From NCBI RefSeq assembly GCF_000715075.1, contig NC_134100.1, forward strand, positions 29,308,042 through 29,372,041: 64,000 bases of DNA. Reading direction: 5' to 3'. The notes under the pieces were generated by a model, which saw only the letters and a list, made by a program, of their open reading frames with translations, made no database searches and was not told the DNA's origin. Shown here in pieces: positions 1 through 11,499 of the stretch (positions are counted from its first letter, which is position 1; each line of letters starts with the position of its first letter). The DNA is from Nicotiana tabacum. Its lineage: Eukaryota; Streptophyta; Magnoliopsida; Solanales; Solanaceae. A program made the position numbers and the translations under genes.

Positions 1-1050
1 CGGGTATTATGAGTTCTTAGTGATGACATTCGGGTTGACAAATACCCCAGAAACTTTCATGGATTTGATGAACCGAGTGTTCAAGCCTTATTTGGATTCC
101 TTCGTAATTGTCTTAATGATATTTTGATTAATTCCCGCAGCCGGGAGGAGCATGAGCAGCATCTTCGAGTCGTTCTTCAAACTCTGAAGGATAGTCAGTT
201 GTATGCTAAGCTTTTGAAGTGTGAGTTTTAGTTGAGTTTGGTTGCATTCTTGGGTCATGTTGTATCAACAGAGGGTATTCAGATGGATCCTAAGAAGATT
301 GCGGCAGTCAAGAACTGGCCTAGACCCACATCAGCTATAGAGATTCAGAGTTTCTTGGGTTTGGCGGGCTATTACAATTGGTTTGTGGAGGGGTTTTCAT
401 CTATTGCAGCCCCGATGACTAGAGTGACCCAGAAGGGTGCCCAGTTCAGTTGGTCGGACGAGTGTAAGGCAAGCTTTCAGAAGCTCAATACAGCTTTGAC
501 TACGGTGCCAGTATTGGTATTGCCCACAGGTTCAGGGCCATATATAGTGTATTGTGATGCATCGCGTATTGGGCTTGGCACGGTGTTGATGCAGAATGGC
601 AAGGTTATTGCATATTCTTTGCGATAGTTGAAGATCCACGAGAAGAATTATCCAGTTCACGATTTGGAGCTAGCAACCATTGTTCATGCGCTGAAGATTT
701 GGAGGCATTATTTATATGGCGTGTCATGTGAGGTGTTCACGAATCACAAGAGTTTGCAATACTTGTTCAAGCAGAAGGAGCTAAATTAGAGGCAGATTAG
801 GTGGTTGGAGTTTTTGAAAGACTATGATATTACCATCTTGTATCATCCGGGAAAGGCCAATATAGTGGCCAATGCTTTGAGTAGGAAGTAAGCCATTATG
901 GGCAGCCTTGCATATATTTCGGTCGGTAAGAGGCAGCTTGCTTTGGATGTTCAGGCTTTAGCCAATCAGTTTGTAAGATTTGATGTTTTTGAGCCCAGCT
1001 GTGTTCTAGCTTGCACAGTCGCTCGTTCTTTATTATTTGAGCGTATCTGA
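1..1050 (+). pseudogene. Gypsy reverse transcriptase C-terminus and RNase H, degenerate (unit 1)
   Basis: Translation gives the end of the RT palm ([24 protein letters not shown]), the connection region ([19 protein letters not shown]) and RNase H (YCDAS, HDLELA, then ALSRK). In-frame stops and a frameshift near 115-235 break the RT where the catalytic aspartates should be. Two RNase H acidic positions look lost: TNHKS replaces the usual TDHKS, and VANALSRK replaces VADALSRK. The domain order is that of Ty3/gypsy elements, and the segment is homologous to 8270-9330 of unit 2. The 5' part of the gene lies outside the window. It cannot make a working polymerase. Confidence 0.85.
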
Positions 1051-1059
1051 CATTGGCAG

Positions 1060-2505
1060 TATGATGGCCCTCATTTGCTTGTCCTTAGAGATATAGTGCG
1101 ACATGGAAGTGCCAAGCAGGTTACAGTTGGAGATGATGGAATTCTGAGGATGCAGGGTTGTATTTGTGTGCCTAATGTGGATGGACTTCGTGAGTTGATT
1201 CTAGAGGAGGCCCATAGTTCCTGGTATTCTATTTATCCGGGCGCCGCTAAGATGTATCAGGATTTGCGGCAGCATTATTGGTGGAGGAGGATGAGAGAAG
1301 GACATTGTTGCCTATGTAGCTCGGTGTTTGAATTGTCAGCAGGTAAAGTACGAGCATCAGAGACCTGGTGGTTTGTTTCAGAAGATTGAGATTCCTTAGT
1401 GAAAGTGGGAGTGGATCACTATAGACTTCGTTGTTGGACTCCCACGGACTCATAGGAAGTTCGATGCAGCATGGGTTATTGTTGATAAACTGACCAAGTC
1501 AGCGCATTTCATTCTAGTGGCAGTTTCCTATTCCTCGGAGCGGTTGGCTAAGATTTATATCCGGGAGATTGTTCGTCTTCATGGCGTGCCCATGTCTATC
1601 ATTTCTGATCGGGGTACATAGTTTACCTTGCATTTTTGGAGGGCAGTACAGCGTGAGTTGGGCACACGGGTTGAGTTGAGCACAACATTTCATCCCCAGA
1701 CGGACGAACTGTCTGAGCGTACCATTCAGGTTTTGGAGGATATGCTTCAATCATGTGTTATTGATTTTGGAGGTTGTTGGGATCAGTTCTTGCCATCAAC
1801 AGCGTTTGCCTACAACAACCATTACCAGTCAAGCATTCAGATGGCACCCTATGAGGCATTATATGGTAGACGGTGTCAGTCGCCGGTTGGGTGGTTTGAG
1901 CCGGGAGAGGCTCAGTTGTTGGGTACATATTTAGTTCAAGATGCCTTGGATAAGGTGAAGATCATTCAAGATAGGATTTGTATCGCTCAGTCTAGGCAGA
2001 AGAGTTATGCCGACTGCAAGGTTTGTGATGTGGCATTCATGGTCGGAGAGCGAGTGTTGCTATGGGTGTCGCCCATAAAGGGCGTGATGAGATTTGGGAA
2101 GAAGGGCAAGCTAAGCCCTAGGTTCATTGTTCCTTTTGAGATTCTTGATCGCATGGGAGAGGTGGCTTACATACTTGCATTGCCGCCGAGTTTATCAGTT
2201 GTACACCCAGTGTTTCATGTGTCCATGCTTCAGAAGTATCATGGCCATCCATCCCACGTGTTAGACTTCAGCAATGTCCAGCTGGACAAGGACTTGACCT
2301 ATGAGGAGGAGCCGGTAGCTATTCTAGACCGGCAGGTTCATCAATTGAGATCGAAGAAGTTCCCTTGAGTTCATGTTCAGTGGAGAGGGCGGACTGTCGA
2401 GGCAGCTACCTAGGAGTTCGAGTCCTATATGTGGAGCCGATATCCCCATCTATTCCCCGACTCAGGTACTTCTTTTCTATGTCCGTTCGAGGACGAACAG
2501 TTGTT
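1060..2505 (+). pseudogene. Gypsy integrase and chromodomain-like tail, degenerate (unit 1)
   Basis: After a spacer comes an integrase zinc-binding region (MYQDLRQHYWWRRM, then shifted cysteines). The catalytic core is readable as DFVVGLP, DRGT, then STTFHPQTDELSERT with its glutamate in SERT. The GPY/F-like module follows (FGKKGKLSPRF, VHPVFHVSMLQ), then a C-terminal VAILDRQV..LRSKKFP stretch that in intact relatives is a chromodomain. The longest open piece is 1628-2368. A stop replaces the codon after the DRGT motif, another stop lies after KKFP, and a frameshift disrupts the HHCC finger. Chromodomain tails are known to steer chromovirus integration to heterochromatin. Confidence 0.85.
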
Positions 2506-2519
2506 TTAGAGGTGGAGGA
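2504..2519 (+). other. Polypurine tract of gypsy unit 1
   Basis: TTTTAGAGGTGGAGGA sits immediately 5' of the LTR start at 2520, where plus-strand priming occurs in LTR retroelements. The matching tract of unit 2 is at 10755-10770. Confidence 0.7.
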
Positions 2520-3239
2520 TGTGATGACCCAAAAGGTCATCACTTGATTTACAAGTCAATTCTGTATTCTGAGGCCTTAAAAACCTACTTTTATCTCACC
2601 TCAATTTGTGTGGGCGGTTCGGGCGTATATCCGAAATGCTTTTACGTGAAAATTTGATAAAAATGCTAATTTTGCCTTTAAAATTGAATATAAGTTGACT
2701 TTAGTCAACATTTTGGGTAAATGAACTCAAATCCATGATTTGATGGTCCCGGAGGGTCCGTAGAAAAATATGGGACTTGGGTATATTCCCCGAATTGAAT
2801 TCCGAGGTCCCAAACCCAAGAAATGAATTGTTGAAGATAATTGTTTAACTGAAATTATAAGAGTTTTTGGAAATTTCAATGTGCTTGAATTTTATGGCCC
2901 GTTAGTTCCGGAGCCTGGTATAGGCCTTATATGGTATTTAAGTTGTGCCTGTAAAATTTGGTAAGAAACGGACTTCATATGACGTGAATTGACCTCGGTT
3001 GTGAAAATTTGAACTTAAGAGTTATTGAGATTTTTCTTTGATTTTGATGCAAAACTCATAGTTCGAGGCATTATTTTGGCGATTTGATCGCATGAGTAAG
3101 TCTGTATGATGTTTTTAGGGTTGTGTGCATGTTTAGTTTGGAATCCTAAGGGCTCGGGTGAGTTTCGGATAGGCCACGGGATGTCTTTACACTTAGGAAT
3201 TCTGTTGTTCTGCTGCTTCTAGTGTATCAATATTTTGTT

Positions 3240-3580
3240 CTTCGTGTTCGCGATGCAGCTCACGCGAATGCGAAGCACAAGCTGGGCTGGAGAGGAATTT
3301 CTTCTACGCAAACGCGAGGCCTTGGTCGCGAACGCGGAGCACTGGGGGGTTTGCTCTTCCTCAACCTGACTGGCCACACGCGAACGCGTAGTGTAATGGA
3401 GGTGACTGGGGGGAAACCTTGAGTTGTTCTTCGCAAACGCGGTCCCAGGCTCGCGAATGCGATGGTCAGGGGGGACAGACCATCGCGAACAAGAGCAACT
3501 CAGCGCGAACGCGTAGGCTCTTCTGGCCATAAGCTTTGCGAACGCGACAAACCCCTCGCGAACGTGAAGAAGGTCTATCC
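3240..3580 (+). repeat. Array of CGCGAACGCG-type short palindromes in the LTR
   Basis: About 340 bp in which CGCGAACGCG, CGCGAATGCG and CGCAAACGCG variants recur every 15-40 bp between unrelated spacers. CG-rich islands in an AT-rich LTR, not a simple tandem repeat. The LTR of unit 2 has a different palindrome set at the matching place (11500-11790). Confidence 0.7.
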
Positions 3581-4410
3581 AGCGATTTAAAATAGAACCA
3601 GAACGGGAATTTAGCCATATTTTCATATCTTCTTCCCCAAAATCAAACCATAGGCGATTTTTGAAGAGCAAATTCAACCCCAAATCATAGGTATGTGTTC
3701 TTGAACTCAATTCCTTCACTTTCCATCAACACCCATTAGATTTCTAGGCCTAAATCTTGTTCTTCAATGGTAGAATTAGGGATTTTGGGTAGAATTAGGA
3801 CTTTTTGAATAATTATAATTTAGACCTCGTTTTGGGGTTGGATTTCAAAACTAATTGCATATTCGGGCTCGTGGATGAATGGGTGATCGGGCTTTGGTCC
3901 GAACCTCGAGTTTTGACCAAGCGAGCACCTATAATTAAGCATTGGGTATGAATTAATTAGCATTTATTAATGTTGTTAAATTAATCTGGGCTAGATACAA
4001 GTAAATTGGAGGTGAATTCTAACGGAAAAGCGGTGTTTGAGGCTTGAGTTGGCCGTGGATGTTCGAGGTAAGTGCTTGGTCTAACCTTAGCTTGAGGGAA
4101 TATGTATTGTGATTTATTTGCTATGTGCTAGTGTAGTGTACGCCGTATAGGTGACGTGACGAGTATCTATATATTAGTGTCAATCATGCTCGTGAGTCTT
4201 AAACGGTGATCGTTGTGTTTCGTAATAAGTACTACAATTGCCTAAATTGTTGATTATCCATGTTGAGCAAGATGTATGATTATCTTCTTGGTATTGGATT
4301 ATTATTGAGCATTGGCTCCAGTTGAGGTTTATCTGTGAAGTTAATTGTTGGTTCAAGTTTGATTATAGTTGATTCCCTTGTCGGAACGTATTTATTTCTT
4401 ACTGTTGATT

Positions 4411-5358
4411 CCCTTGCCGGGATGTTGTTGTTTCTATTGTTTGGGTGAGGAAAGAGTGATAAAGCACGAAGGGTGATGTCGTGCACATTCATACTTATGC
4501 ATATGGTGAGGAAAGAGTGATAAGCACGAAGGGTGATGCCGTGTACACTTTCATTGATATTGATGCATATGGTGAGGAAGAGAGATAAAGCACGAAGGGT
4601 GATGTCGTGCACATTTCTAATATTTACATGGTGAGGAGGAGAGATAAAGTACGAAGGGTGATGTCGTGCACATTTTCATTACTTGATAGCATTGGTGAAG
4701 GTTGAGAGTAAAAGCATGAAGAGTGATATTGTGCACTTATTGCTTGTTTGTTATGATTTCTTGTTGTTTACGGTTCAAATACCTTAATTTTCTTATTCCA
4801 CTATTATTGTGATTCTTTATGTTGGTATTTTCCCCATAGCATGTTACCCCTCCCCCATTACATTTGAATTACATAGCATGTTACCCCTTGCCGGGATGTT
4901 GTTGTTTCTATTGTTTGGGTGAGGAAAGAGTGATAAAGCACGAAGGGTGATGCCGTGCACATTCATACTTATGCATTTGGTGAGGAAAGAGTGATAAAGC
5001 ACGAAGGGTGATACCGTGTACATTTTCATTGATATTGATGCAGATGGTGAGGAAGAGAGATAAAGCACAAAGGGTGATGTCGTGCACATTTCTAATATTT
5101 ACATGGTGAAGAAGAGAGATAAAGCACGAAGGGTGATGCCATGCACATTTTCATTACTTGATTGCATTGGTGAGGGTTGAGAGTAAAAGCACAAAGGGTG
5201 ATGTCGTGCACTTATTGCCTGTTTGTTATGATTTCTTGTTGTTTATGGTTTAAATACCTTAATTTTCTTATTCCACTATTACTGTGATTCTTTATGTTGG
5301 TATTTCCCCCCATAGCATGATACCCCTCCCCTGTTACTTTTGAATTACTTCTATTACT
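4411..5358 (+). repeat. Tandem duplication of about 475 bp inside the LTR, carrying hairpin repeats
   Basis: 4411-4884 and 4885-5358 are successive copies starting CCTTGCCGGGATGTTGTTG. Each carries about five shorter units of roughly 60-70 bp containing GCACGA, a 9-nt AGGGTGATG-like spacer, then TCGTGC, i.e. a six-base-pair stem around a short loop. Unit boundaries are approximate. Confidence 0.75.
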
Positions 5359-5405
5359 GTTATTCTGCTAGATACTGTTTAATTGCAGGTTATTTGTTTG
5401 TTGTG

Positions 5406-5510
5406 TCCTAGCCTCGTCACTACTTCACCGAGGTTAGGCTCGACACTTACTCAGTACATGGGGTCAGTTGTACTGATACTACACTCTGCACTCTTTTGTG
5501 CAGATCCCAG
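5406..5510 (+). promoter_or_regulatory. Conserved LTR block with two successive hairpins
   Basis: CCTAGCCTCG, a 12-nt loop and CGAGGTTAGG form a ten-base-pair stem with one G-T pair. About 70 bp later CTGCAC, TCTTTT, GTGCAG forms a second perfect stem. The block recurs at 6503-6602 and 13139-13240, and its second half is recognisable in reverse in the unrelated LTR at 19584-19650. It is far better conserved than its surroundings, so it may hold the transcript start or end signals. That role is inference. Confidence 0.5.
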
Positions 5511-5999
5511 TACTAGAGCATACGGACCTTAGCTAGGGGTTGTTGCCTTCAGTCCATCAAGAGACCCGAGGTAGTCTTGCTGGCGTCCGCAGACCTTGGT
5601 GTCCCCTTCCTATATAGTTTCTTTCTGTTCTTTTCTATTTCAGAGATAGACATGTACTTTCTTGTTTAGGCCCTATTTGTAGTTTTCTTAGATAGTCCGT
5701 GAGATTGTGACACTAGTTCTGGGTGGTTTATGTTCATGGTTTCGTATTGGTATTAGCTTAATTGTTAAATTTTGTTCTTCCGCATTATTATTTTCGCTGT
5801 TTATAATATGTTAACTTGCACTTGTAAAGAGGTTGAGAATTGGCTCAAGTTGAGTTTCATTTTGTAAAGTAATTGTTGAAATCGAGATTGGTTATCGCTG
5901 AATTCCTTGCTGGGATGTTATTGTTGATATTATTGATTCCCTTGTCGGGATGTTATTGTGATATTGTAGATTCCCTTGCCGAGACTTATTGTTTCTATT

Positions 6000-6310
6000 G
6001 TTTGGGTGAGGAAGAGTGTAAAGCACAAAGGGTAATTCCGTGCATGATATTGTGAGTGAGTGTAATGCACGAAGGGTGATGTCGTGTCGATATTATGATT
6101 GATAATGCATGAAGGGTTATGTTGTGCCATAATTTGTGAGTTAATGCACGAAGGGTGATGTCGTACCGATATTGTGAGGAATAATGCACGAAGGGTTATG
6201 TCATGCCATGATTATGTGAGGAAATGCACGAAGGGTGATGCCGTGCCGTTTCTGTTATTTCATATGGTGAGGATGAGAGTAAAAGCACGAAGGGTGATAT
6301 CGTGCATGTG
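6000..6310 (+). repeat. Second block of GCACGA...TCGTGC hairpin repeats
   Basis: About seven units spaced 35-60 bp, each with a GCACGA-like arm, an AGGGTGATG-like spacer and a TCGTGC-like arm. Counterpart of 4440-5220 in the duplicated half and of 12715-12945 in the next LTR. Confidence 0.75.
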
Positions 6311-6502
6311 TTGCCATTTCATTATTCTGGTTGATATAGATATGATGTTCATTATGCTTCTTTATTGATGCTTCCTTATTGGCTTATTGTTAGAATCTGT
6401 TATTCCCCGCAGCATGTCCCCTTTCCATCTTATTCTGTTGATTTCTGTTATTATGATTTTGTTTGTATATGATTTACCTGCACAGGTTTATATGATTGTC
6501 AT

Positions 6503-6602
6503 GTCCTAGCCTCGTCACTACTTCACCGAGGTTAGGCTCGACACTTACTCAGTACATGGGGTCGGTTGTACTGATACTACACTCTACACTCCTTTGTGCA
6601 AA
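6503..6602 (+). promoter_or_regulatory. Conserved LTR hairpin block, second copy
   Basis: Same block as 5406-5510, here in the duplicated 3' half of the LTR. The first stem is intact; in the second the arm reads CTACAC, a single change that weakens it. Confidence 0.5.
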
Positions 6603-7009
6603 TTTCGGTACCGGACCCGGTGAGTAGCTGAGGTAGCTACCTTCAGTCCAGGGAGACCAAGGTAGATCTACTGGCGTCCGTAGAGCCTAAAGTCCCCCTT
6701 CCTTGTTTTGCTTTTCTACTGTCTCTTTTCGTTCCGAGAACAGTTGTACTTTTCTTTCCAGAATTGTATTTGTAGTAAAAGTCTTAGTTGTTCGTGAATT
6801 TGTGACACCAGATTCGTGGGTAGACATGTACTAAAGTATTTGGATTTATTTTAACTCTTCCGTGTTTTTCATTTGTTTAGCTATAGTTACTGCTTATAAC
6901 TGTTTGGGTTGAATGTTAATGTGTAGAACCGTAATAGTTTGCTTACCTAGCTTTCACAAGTAGGCACCATCACGACTCCCGAGGGTGGAAAATTCGGGTT
7001 GTGACAAGT

Positions 7010-7028
7010 TGGTATCAAAGCTCTAGGT
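7010..7028 (+). other. Primer binding site, initiator tRNA-Met type
   Basis: TGGTATCAAAGCTCTAGG begins four bases after the LTR end at 7006. It matches, with changes, the TGGTATCAGAGC site complementary to plant initiator methionine tRNA that primes many plant gypsy elements. Confidence 0.85.
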
Positions 7029-7204
7029 TGTTTAGGTCTCACAATTCACGAACAAGCAAGGTAGAGTCTGAGAGATCAGTACGGAGACGTCTGTTCTTAT
7101 CCCCCAGAGGCTATAGAGTTTAGAAATAACTTCACATCTATTCTTCTTTATCGTGTGCTTTGACTTCTCAATGCTAATTGAACTTCTACGTTGTTCATTT
7201 GTGG

Positions 7205-7715
7205 ATGGCGAGAACACGTGCTTCTTCATCCGCTGGTCAGTAGCCCGAGCCCCCAGTGGCAGCTCCTACACGGGGCAGAGGACAAGGCCGAGGTCGTTCC
7301 AGAGGCCGAGGTAGGGGCAGGGGTTAGTCTAGAGCAGCAGCACCAGTGGCGGAGCCTCAGGTAGTGTTTGAGGAGGAGGATCCAGCCCACACCATTCCAG
7401 CAGGACCAGCTCAGGTCCCAGAGGGGTTCATTGCTACCCCGGTACTTCAGGATGCTCTGGTCCATCTAGTGTTCCTTATGGCGAGTGTTGCCGAGGCAGG
7501 CTTACTTCCTGTAGCACCAGCCGTCTCTCAGGCCGTGGGAGGAGCACAGACTCCCGCTACTCGCACTCTAGAGCAAATGGCTCCCCAGTTTTAGACTCTA
7601 GCAGCTCAGCCAGTTGGGGTAGTTCAGCCGGGTGTTGTGGTTCAGACCGATGATGGAGCAGCTATGTCTAAGGATGCTTTGTGGAGGTTGGATATGCTCA
7701 CTAGGGTTGTTTCTT
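7205..7715 (+). pseudogene. Gypsy gag N-terminus, truncated (unit 2)
   Basis: Starting with ATG at 7205 (MARTRASSSAG), it encodes the Arg/Gly-rich head (RGRGQGRGRSRGRGRGRG) and Pro/Ala-rich stretch typical of gag in this gypsy group, ending around DALWRLDMLTR. In-frame stops occur near 7242, 7327 and 7592. The capsid core, zinc knuckle and protease are missing: after about 7710 the reading jumps to the linker before RT ([13 protein letters not shown]). About 1.5-2 kb appears deleted compared with the same genes on the minus strand at 27530-29372. Confidence 0.75.
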
Positions 7716-9330
7716 ATATAAGGGCTCGGCGTATGGTTGAAAAGGGTGCTTGTCTTATTTGGCGTATGTTTGTGATTCTAGTGATGAGGTTCCTTCTATG
7801 GATTCTACGCATGTTGTTCGTGAGTTTCTAGAGGTATTTCCTTTAGACCTGCCGGGGATTCCACCCGACAGGGATATTGACTTTTGTATAGATTTGGCTC
7901 TGGGCACTCAGCCCATTTCTATCCTGCCATATCGTATGGCCCTGCCAGAGTTGAAAGAATTGAAAGAACAGTTGCAAGACTTACTTGATAAAGGCTTTAT
8001 TAGGCCTAGTGTCTCGTCTTGGTGTGCGCCGGTGCTGATTGTTAAGAAGAAGGATGGGTCGATGAGGATGTGCATAGATTATTGGCAGTTGAACATGGTC
8101 ACAATCAAGAATAAGTATCCATTGTCGAGGATTGATGATTTGTTTGATCAGCTTCAGGGTGCCAAAGTGTTTTCGAAGATTGATTTGAGATTTGGCTACC
8201 ATCAGTTGAGGATTAGGGCACCCGATATCCTTAAGACAGCTTTTTGCACTCGGTACAGGCATTATGAATTCTTGGTGATGTCATTTGGGTGGACAAATGC
8301 CCCAGCAGCTTTCATAGATTTGATGAACCGAGTGTTCAAGCCATATTTGGATTCCTTCGTGATTGCCTTCATTGATGATATTTTGATCTATTCCCGCATC
8401 CGAGAGGAGCATGAGTAGCATCTTCAAGTCGTTCTCCAAACTTTGAGGGACAGACAGTTATATGCTAAGTTTTTGAAATGTGAGTTTTTGTTGAGTTCAG
8501 TTGCATTCTTGGGTCATGTTGTATCAACAGAGGGTATTCAAGTGGATCCTAAGAAGATTACGGCAGTCAAGGACTGGCCTAGACCCACATCAGCTATAGA
8601 GATCTGAAGTTTCTTGGGTTTGGCGGGCTATTACCGTCGGTTTATGGAGGGGTTTTCATCTATTGCAGCCCCGATGACCAGGTTGACCCAGAAGGGTGCC
8701 CAGTTCAGGTGGTCGGATGAGTGTGAGGCGAGCTTTCAGAAGCTCAAGACAGCTTTGACTACGACACCGGTGTTGATATTGCCTACAGGTTCAGGGCCAT
8801 ATACAGTGTATTATGACGTATTTCATATTGGACTTGGTGATGTGTTGATGCAAAATGGCAAGGTTATTGCATATGCTTCACGATAGTTGAAGATCCACGA
8901 GAAGAATTATCCAGTTCATGATTTGGAGCTAGCAGCCATTGTTCACGCGCTAAAGATTTGGAGGCATTATTTATATGGCGTGTCATGTGAGGTGTTCACG
9001 GATCACAAGAGTTTGCAATATTTGTTCAAGCAAAAGGAGCTCAATTTGAGGCAGAGAAGGTGGTTGGAGCTATTAAAAGACTATGATATCACCATCTTGT
9101 ATCATCCAAGGAAGGCCAATGTAGTGGCCGATGCTTTGAGTAGGAAGTCAGCCAGTATAGGCAGTCTTGCGTATATTCCGGTCGGTGAAAGACTACTTGT
9201 TTTGGATGTTCAGGCTTTAGCCAATCAGTTCGTGAGGTTGGATGTTTCTGAGCCCAGCCATATTTTATATTGTACAGTCGCTCGTTCTTCACTATTTGAG
9301 AGTATCCGAGATCGATAGTATGATGATCCT
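7716..9330 (+). pseudogene. Gypsy reverse transcriptase and RNase H (unit 2)
   Basis: The longest open stretch, 7750-8418, holds nearly the whole RT: the REFLEVFP linker, [49 protein letters not shown] and the catalytic box as [12 protein letters not shown] stop at 8416-8418 and another at 8605-8607 break the connection region. RNase H follows at 8614-9318 with HDLELA, TDHKS and VADALSRK; its first acidic motif reads YYDVF instead of the usual YCDAS. The segment is better preserved than unit 1 but has stops at 8884 and 9316, so it is not functional. Confidence 0.88.
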
Positions 9331-10760
9331 CATTTGCTTGTCCTTAGAGACACGGTGCGGCACGGGGGTGCCAAGTAGGTTACAGTTGGAGATGATGGAG
9401 TTTTGAGGTTGCTGGATCGTATTTGTGTGCCTAATGTGGATGGACTTCGTGAGTTGATTCTAGATGAGGCCCATAGTTCCTGGTATTCTATTCAGGCACC
9501 GCTAAGATGTATCAGGACTTGCGGCAGCATTATTGGTGGAGAAGGATAGAGAAGGAAATTGTTGTGTATGTAGCTCGGTGTTTGAATTGTCAGAAGGTAA
9601 ATTACGAGCATCAGAGACCTGGTGGTTGGTTTCAGAAGATTGATATTCCTGAGTGGAAGTGGGGGTGTATCACTATGGACTTTGTTGTTGGACTCCCAAA
9701 GACTCAGAGGAAGTTCGACGCAGTGTGGGTTATTGTGGATAGGCTGACTAAGTCAGTGCATTTCATTCTTGTGGCAGTTTCCTATTCTTCTGAGTGGTTG
9801 GCAGAGATTTATATCCATGAGATCGTTCATCTTCATGGTTTGCCCGTGTCTATCATTTCTGATTGAGGTACGCAGTTTACCTCACATTTCTGGAGAGCAG
9901 TTCAGTGTGAGTTGGGCACATGGGTCAAGTTGAGCACAGCATTTCATCCTCAGATGGACGGACAATCCGAGCGTACTATTTAGATTTTGGAGGATATGCT
10001 CTGAGCATGTGTTATTGACTTTGGAGGTTCGTGGGATCAGTTCTTGCCATTAGCAAAGTTTGCCTACAACAACAGTTACCAGTCGAGCATCCAGATGGCT
10101 CCCTATGAGGCATTATATGGTAGGAGGTGTCGGTCGCCGGTTGGATGGTTTGAACCAGGAGAGGCTCGGTTGTTGGGTACAGATCTAGTACAGGATGCCT
10201 TGGATAAGGTTAAGATCATACAGGATAGGCTTCGTACATCTCAGTCCAGGCAAAATAGTTATGCCGACCACAAGGTTCGTGATGTGGCATTCATGGTCGG
10301 AGAGCGAGTGTTGCTTCGGGTGTCGCCCATGAAGGGCGTGATGAGATTTGGGAAGAAGGGCAAGCTAAGCCCTAGATTAATTGGTCCTTTTGAGATTCTT
10401 GATCGAGTGGGAGAGATGGCTTACAGACTTGCGTTGCCGTCGAGTTTATTAGATGTGCACCCGGTGCTTCACGTGTCCATGCTTCAGAAGTATCATGGCG
10501 ATCCATCCCATGTGTTAGACTACAGAACTATCCAATTGGACAAGGACTTGACCTATGAGGAGGAGCCGGTAGCTATTCTAAACCTGCAGGTTCGTCAGTT
10601 GAGATTGAAGAATTTTCCTTCAGTTCGTGTGCAGTGGAGAGGTCATCCTATTGAGGCGGCGACCTGGGAGGCTGAGTCCGATATGCGGAGCCATTATCCT
10701 CATCTTTTCACCGACTCAGGTACTTTTCTATGTCCATTTGAGGACGAACGGTTGTTTTAG
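9331..10760 (+). pseudogene. Gypsy integrase and chromodomain (unit 2)
   Basis: The 9507-9866 stretch gives the zinc finger end (CLNCQK) and the core start (TMDFVVGLPKTQ, DRLTKSVHF). A stop falls within the ISD.GTQF motif at 9865, and another near 9982 in the helix carrying the catalytic glutamate. The 10044-10760 stretch is open for 238 codons: the rest of the core (FAYNNSYQSSIQ, PYEALYGRRCRSP), the GPFEILDRVGE module and an intact chromodomain-like end (LRLKNFPSVRVQWRG, EAATWEAE). The stop at 10758-10760 is followed directly by the polypurine tract. Confidence 0.88.
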
Positions 10761-11499
10761 AGGTGGAGAATGTGATGACCCAAAAGGTCATCTCTTGTTT
10801 TAGAAATCAAAACTGTGTCCTGAGGTCTTTAAAAAAGACCTCTTTTTGTCTCACCTCGATTTGCATGTGCAGTCCAGACACGTTTCCGGAAAGCTTTTAT
10901 GTGAAATTTAAGAAAAATAATGAATTTGGCCTTTAAAATTAATTAAAGTTGACTTTGGTCAACATTCTTGGTAAACAGACTCGGACTCATAATTTGATGG
11001 TCCCGTAGGGTCCGTAGTAAAATATGGGACTTGGGCATATGCCCGGAATCGAATTCCGAGGTCCCCAGCTCGAGAAAAGAATTTTTAAAGAAAATTATTT
11101 GCTGGAAAATATAAAGGCTTTTTGATATGAAATGAGGCGTGTTCTTGATAGTATCGGGCCCGTATGTTAGTTCTGGAGCTTGGTACAGATTTAAACTAAT
11201 AATTAAGTTGAATCTGTGAAATTTGGTAAGAATCGGAGTTGGTTTGGTATAAATCGGACCTTTTGTTGAGAAAATGGAAATTTCAATGCTCTTAAGGAAT
11301 TTCATAAATTTAAGGTTAAATTCATAGTTTTTGATGTTATTTTGATGATTTGATCGCACGAGTAAGTCCGTATGATATTTTTAGACTTATGTGCATATTT
11401 GGTTTGGAGCCCCGGGGGCTCGGGTGAGTTTTGGATAGACCACGGGTGAATTGGACTTAGGAAAAATTGTTGCAGGTTTCAGTTCTGGTATTGGCCTCT

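Larger units (their letters stand above)
2520..7006 (+). repeat. Central gypsy LTR, 4.5 kb, internally duplicated and chimeric
   Basis: It starts TGTGATGACC after a polypurine tract and ends TTGTGACA before a primer binding site, so it serves as 3' LTR of unit 1 and 5' LTR of unit 2. It is 4487 bp against 2872 bp for the LTR of unit 2. The excess comes from having the 3' half twice: 4291-5820 and 5833-7006 are diverged copies of the same LTR portion, both beginning near a TTGGCTC..GTTGAG motif and both containing the CCTAGCCTCG block. The first copy also carries a tandem duplication of about 475 bp (4411-4884 and 4885-5358). The likeliest reading is a recombinant of two LTR subfamilies joined out of register near 5830. 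Confidence 0.85.

Noticed and set aside
4440..5220. Regularly spaced short repeats resembling a CRISPR array
   Set aside because: Eukaryotic LTR context, imperfect repeats, non-unique spacers and no cas genes; these are hairpin minisatellites of the LTR.
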